Part shown: positions 5,203-8,023 of the stretch, one piece after another
Numbering within the stretch: the stretch's first letter is position 1
Layout of the letters: every line of letters begins with the position of its first letter
NCBI GenBank assembly: GCA_017543805.1
Contig: JAFYFK010000015.1
Coordinates: forward strand, 1 to 8,023
Direction: 5' to 3'
DNA length: 8,023 nucleotides
Source: Bacillota bacterium
GTDB lineage: Bacteria; Bacillota; Clostridia; Peptostreptococcales; Anaerovoracaceae
Notes under the pieces: model-generated
What the model was told of the DNA's origin: nothing
The model's input: the letters and a program-made list of their open reading frames with translations, nothing else
The model's database searches: none
Program-made: the position numbers and the translations under genes

Positions 5203-6561
5203 CTATTCAAAAATATCGTTTATATCCAGGATCTGATTTTCGGCTTCTGCTACCACGATCGCCGTGTCGCCGGCCTTCAGCACGTCGCGGCCGCCGGGGA
5301 CCATTACCTTGCCGTCTCTTGTGATGCTGGCGATCAGCACGCCCGGCCTGCGCTTTATATCCATCAGCGGCTTTTCCAGCTGGCTGCACTTGTCAGTTAT
5401 CTTGAATTCCATCGCGGCTATCCTGTCGCCGGCTATGTAGCGGAGGGACTCGATGGGGATGCCTTCGGAGTTCTGTATTGCCCGCACGTAACGCACGATG
5501 ATGTCCGCGCAGAGTTTCTGCGGGTTGACCAGCTTTATGGTCGGGTCGTTTTCGAAAAGTTTTCCGAAGTTTGTATGGCCGACCTTCGTGATGACCGTCG
5601 GGACGCCTATGCGGCTCGCGTACATGGAAAGTATGAGGCTTTCCTCGTCGCGGTCCGTAAGCATCACCGCTCCGTCCATCTTTGAGAGATGCTCCGCGGA
5701 GAGGACGCTCTCGGACGTGCCGTCGTCGCAGACGATCACGGCTCCCGGGAACTTTTCCGCCAGTTCCTCGGCGCGCTTTGGGTCGTACTCTATTATTTTG
5801 ACATTTACGTTGGCGTTGAGCAGGGCATCTGTCAGATATTCCGCTATGCTGCCTCCGCCTATCATCATTACATCCTGGCAGCGCTTTGTGTTTTCGCCTA
5901 TCTTGTGCAGTATCTGCGCGATCTTTCTGACCGGCGCGCAGATAAATATCCTGTCGTTTTCCTGAATGACAAAATGTCCGTTAGGAATGATGACTTCGTC
6001 TCCGCGCTTTACCGCGCAGATAAGGAAGCTGCTTCCGAACTTCTTTGGGATGTCCATAAGGGCCATGCCTTCGATAAAGCTTCCCTTTTTGCAGGCGATC
6101 TCGACTATGTCGACGCCGGCCTGGTCAAAGCTGTCGCGGTGCAGGACGGACGGGATCTCCAGCAGGCTGAACATCTCCCTTGCGGCGGAAAGCTCCGGGT
6201 TTATGGTCATGGAAAGACCGAAGTCTTCCTTAAAATAATAGATCTGGTTTGCGTACTGCGGTGAGCGTATACGGGCGATGGTGTTTTTGCAGCCCAGCTT
6301 CTTTGCGAAGGTGCAGCACAGGGCGTTGAGCTCGTCTTCAGCCGTGCAGGCTATCACCAGGTCCGCGTCCCGGACCCCTGCCTCCCTGAGGATGTTCGGC
6401 TCGGCGCCGTTTCCGCAGAGGGTCATTACGTCCAGATTGTCTGAGATCTGGTCGATTATGTTCTTTTTGCTGTCTATGACGACTATGTCGTGCCCCTCGT
6501 TGACCATCTGGTTAACTATGGACGAGCCGACCTTGCCGCCCCCTATGAGGATTATCTTCAT
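5203..6561 (-). CDS. trkA: Trk potassium uptake system, NAD-binding subunit TrkA
   Basis: A 452-residue peripheral membrane protein on the cytoplasmic face that binds nucleotides and gates the TrkH channel for K+ uptake. It has the full-length TrkA layout of two tandem RCK units. Unit one starts with a Rossmann fold, GGGKVG (7-12), with D30 at the end of strand two for NAD(H) binding, and ends in a C-terminal RCK domain around 140-218. Unit two starts at VMMIGGGSIA (231-240), with E258 as the matching acidic residue, and has its second domain around 368-452. The length agrees with typical TrkA. The start is fixed by GGAGG at 6568-6572, six bases upstream. The gene lies 12 bases after trkH and shares its transcript. 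It ends next to the 147-bp inverted repeat, and a terminator active on this strand lies at 5002-5027. Confidence 0.96.
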   Translation of the reverse strand: MKIILIGGGKVGSSIVNQMVNEGHDIVVIDSKKNIIDQISDNLDVMTLCGNGAEPNILREAGVRDADLVIACTAEDELNALCCTFAKKLGCKNTIARIRSPQYANQIYYFKEDFGLSMTINPELSAAREMFSLLEIPSVLHRDSFDQAGVDIVEIACKKGSFIEGMALMDIPKKFGSSFLICAVKRGDEVIIPNGHFVIQENDRIFICAPVRKIAQILHKIGENTKRCQDVMMIGGGSIAEYLTDALLNANVNVKIIEYDPKRAEELAEKFPGAVIVCDDGTSESVLSAEHLSKMDGAVMLTDRDEESLILSMYASRIGVPTVITKVGHTNFGKLFENDPTIKLVNPQKLCADIIVRYVRAIQNSEGIPIESLRYIAGDRIAAMEFKITDKCSQLEKPLMDIKRRPGVLIASITRDGKVMVPGGRDVLKAGDTAIVVAEAENQILDINDIFE

Positions 6562-6573
6562 CTTGAGCCTCCG

Positions 6574-8019
6574 CTATTTTTCTGTCCAGGTCCTTACGGA
6601 CAGCGTCAGGAGTATCGGGTAGACTTCCAGCCTTCCTATGAGCATCGCGACCGCGAGGATTATCTTCGTGACGGGATGGAACAGGAAGTAGCTCCTCGTC
6701 GGCCCCACCAGGGCGAATCCCGGACCGACGTTGTTGAGGCAGGCCGCGGCTGCGCTGAAGCAGGTGACCGCGTCGGCCCGCTCTATTATCGTAACAAGGA
6801 AGACTGTAACGATATATATAGTTATATATATTGCGAAGAAAACGCTTACGCTGCGTACCGTTCCGGCCTCGATGGGCTTTCCCTCAAGGCGGAGAGACTG
6901 CGCTCTGCGCGGGCGGAGCAGCCTGTTAAGCTCTGTTCTTATCGTCTTGTAAAGGATTATGATCCTTGAGGTCTTGAGGCCGCCGGCGGTGGAACCCGCG
7001 CAGCCTCCGAGGAACATGACCGTAAAGAGCACCAGTTTCGAAAGCACCGGCCAGCTGTCAAAGTCAGCCGTGGTGAATCCTGTGGTCGATATGATCGAGG
7101 CCACCTGGAAGGATCCCAGCCTGAGCGAATCTCTCAGCGAACCGTAAAGCGGGCGTATATCCAGAGTTACTATGGCTACGGCGCAGAATACTATGCCGAG
7201 AAATACGTGCAGCTCCTGGCTCTGCAGCGCAGACTTTACGTCTCCGCGCACGGCGTAGAAATACAGGTTGAAGTTTACCGCGAAGAGGACCATGAATACT
7301 GTTATTATCCATTGCGACCCGAAGCCGTAGCCTGCAAGGCTGTCGTTCATCATGCCGAAGCCGCCTGTGCCCGCGGTGCCGAGAGAATGGAATACCGCGT
7401 CGAAGAGCGGCATGCCGCTTATCATCAGAAGAACGGCTTCCGCGGCAGTCATGCCTGCGTAGATCACGTAAAGTGCGCGGGCTGTGTCCCTTGCCCTCGG
7501 AACGAGCTTGCCTATGACCGGCCCGGGCATCTCAGCCTTTAATATCTGCATGGAATGGTTGGAGGTCTTTGCTCCGAACATCAGGACGAAGACCAGTATG
7601 CCCATGCCCCCGATCCAATGGGTCATAGCGCGCCATAAAAGGGCCGCGTGGCTGAGTTTTTCGACATCGTTGATGATCGATGCCCCCGTTGTCGTAAAAC
7701 CGCTCACAGTCTCGAAAAACGCGTCTACGTACGAGGGTATGTCTCCGCTTATGACAAAGGGCAGCGCGCCTATGAGGGACATAAGTATCCATGCGAGCGA
7801 AACGACGGCAAATCCTTCGCGCTCGAACATGGCGCCGCTCTGCGGTTTCGGAATGTATTTAAGGAGCATCCCGACGACAAGCGCAATAGCAGCTGCAGCG
7901 GTAAAACCGAGCGCTTCGCGCTCCCCGTAGATGAGGGAGACGAAGGCCGGTATGAGCAGAGCTATTGCCTCGACAGTAAGGGCCTGTCCTGTAATTGTCA
8001 AAACAATTTTTCGATTCAT
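6574..8019 (-). CDS. trkH: Trk potassium uptake system, channel-like membrane subunit TrkH
   Basis: A 481-residue integral membrane protein that forms the K+ pathway of the Trk system, with the usual family length. Four pore-loop filters can be seen: TTTGAS (109-114), GTAGTGGFG (214-222), TTGFTT (312-317) and NNVGPGF (429-435). Each keeps the key glycine. Other family landmarks are HWIGGMGILVF (134-144), LGGCAGSTAGGLKT (337-350, the loop in the middle of the third repeat) and IGRLEVYP (461-468) at the end. The N-terminus MNRKIVLTITGQAL matches the usual start of the family. Only four bases of upstream sequence are visible, so the ribosome site and promoter lie outside the window. It is co-transcribed with trkA, whose product controls it. 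Confidence 0.95.
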   Translation of the reverse strand: MNRKIVLTITGQALTVEAIALLIPAFVSLIYGEREALGFTAAAAIALVVGMLLKYIPKPQSGAMFEREGFAVVSLAWILMSLIGALPFVISGDIPSYVDAFFETVSGFTTTGASIINDVEKLSHAALLWRAMTHWIGGMGILVFVLMFGAKTSNHSMQILKAEMPGPVIGKLVPRARDTARALYVIYAGMTAAEAVLLMISGMPLFDAVFHSLGTAGTGGFGMMNDSLAGYGFGSQWIITVFMVLFAVNFNLYFYAVRGDVKSALQSQELHVFLGIVFCAVAIVTLDIRPLYGSLRDSLRLGSFQVASIISTTGFTTADFDSWPVLSKLVLFTVMFLGGCAGSTAGGLKTSRIIILYKTIRTELNRLLRPRRAQSLRLEGKPIEAGTVRSVSVFFAIYITIYIVTVFLVTIIERADAVTCFSAAAACLNNVGPGFALVGPTRSYFLFHPVTKIILAVAMLIGRLEVYPILLTLSVRTWTEK

Positions 8020-8023
8020 AACA

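Noticed and set aside
1..8023. CRISPR array, tRNA, rRNA or insertion-sequence transposase
   Set aside because: I saw no regularly spaced repeats, no cloverleaf-like segments and no transposase reading frame on either strand.

Overview
The window is from a bacterial chromosome with strong Shine-Dalgarno sites and sigma70-type promoters. The protein genes look moderately GC-rich, while the intergenic DNA and one two-gene module are visibly AT-rich. The gene set (major facilitator permease, M20 amidohydrolase with a DUF3100 membrane protein, Trk potassium uptake, Phd/PIN toxin-antitoxin) fits an anaerobic, amino-acid-using bacterium such as a member of Clostridia or Synergistota. That placement is an inference of low confidence, because no rRNA or other marker gene is present.

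Layout. Positions 1-1074 hold the 3' part of a major facilitator superfamily permease on the + strand; its start lies outside the window. A bidirectional hairpin terminator (1138-1174) separates it from a converging AT-rich toxin-antitoxin operon on the - strand: a Phd/YefM-type antitoxin (1620-1856) followed, with a 17-base overlap, by a PIN_3-type toxin (1220-1636). Its promoter is very clear, and a perfect 14-base palindrome sits between the -35 and -10 boxes. The 366 bases from 1857 to 2222 carry this promoter, a hairpin followed by a T-run, and a divergent + strand promoter with its own inverted repeat.

Positions 2223-4976 form a three-gene + strand operon: a cytoplasmic M20 metallo-amidohydrolase, a DUF3100 integral membrane protein and a small five-helix membrane protein. 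I infer that the two membrane proteins form a two-subunit transporter that brings in a conjugated amino acid, N-acyl amino acid or peptide-like substrate, which the amidohydrolase then cleaves. This is the least-described system in the window. The operon ends at a strong bidirectional terminator (5002-5033).

Positions 5048-5194 hold a 147-bp long inverted repeat with 20-base terminal arms and further nested pairing. It may be a miniature mobile element or a structured RNA element. Positions 5203-8019 on the - strand hold trkH and trkA in one transcription unit. They encode the channel-like membrane subunit and the NAD-binding regulatory subunit of a Trk potassium uptake system. trkA converges on the DUF3100 operon.
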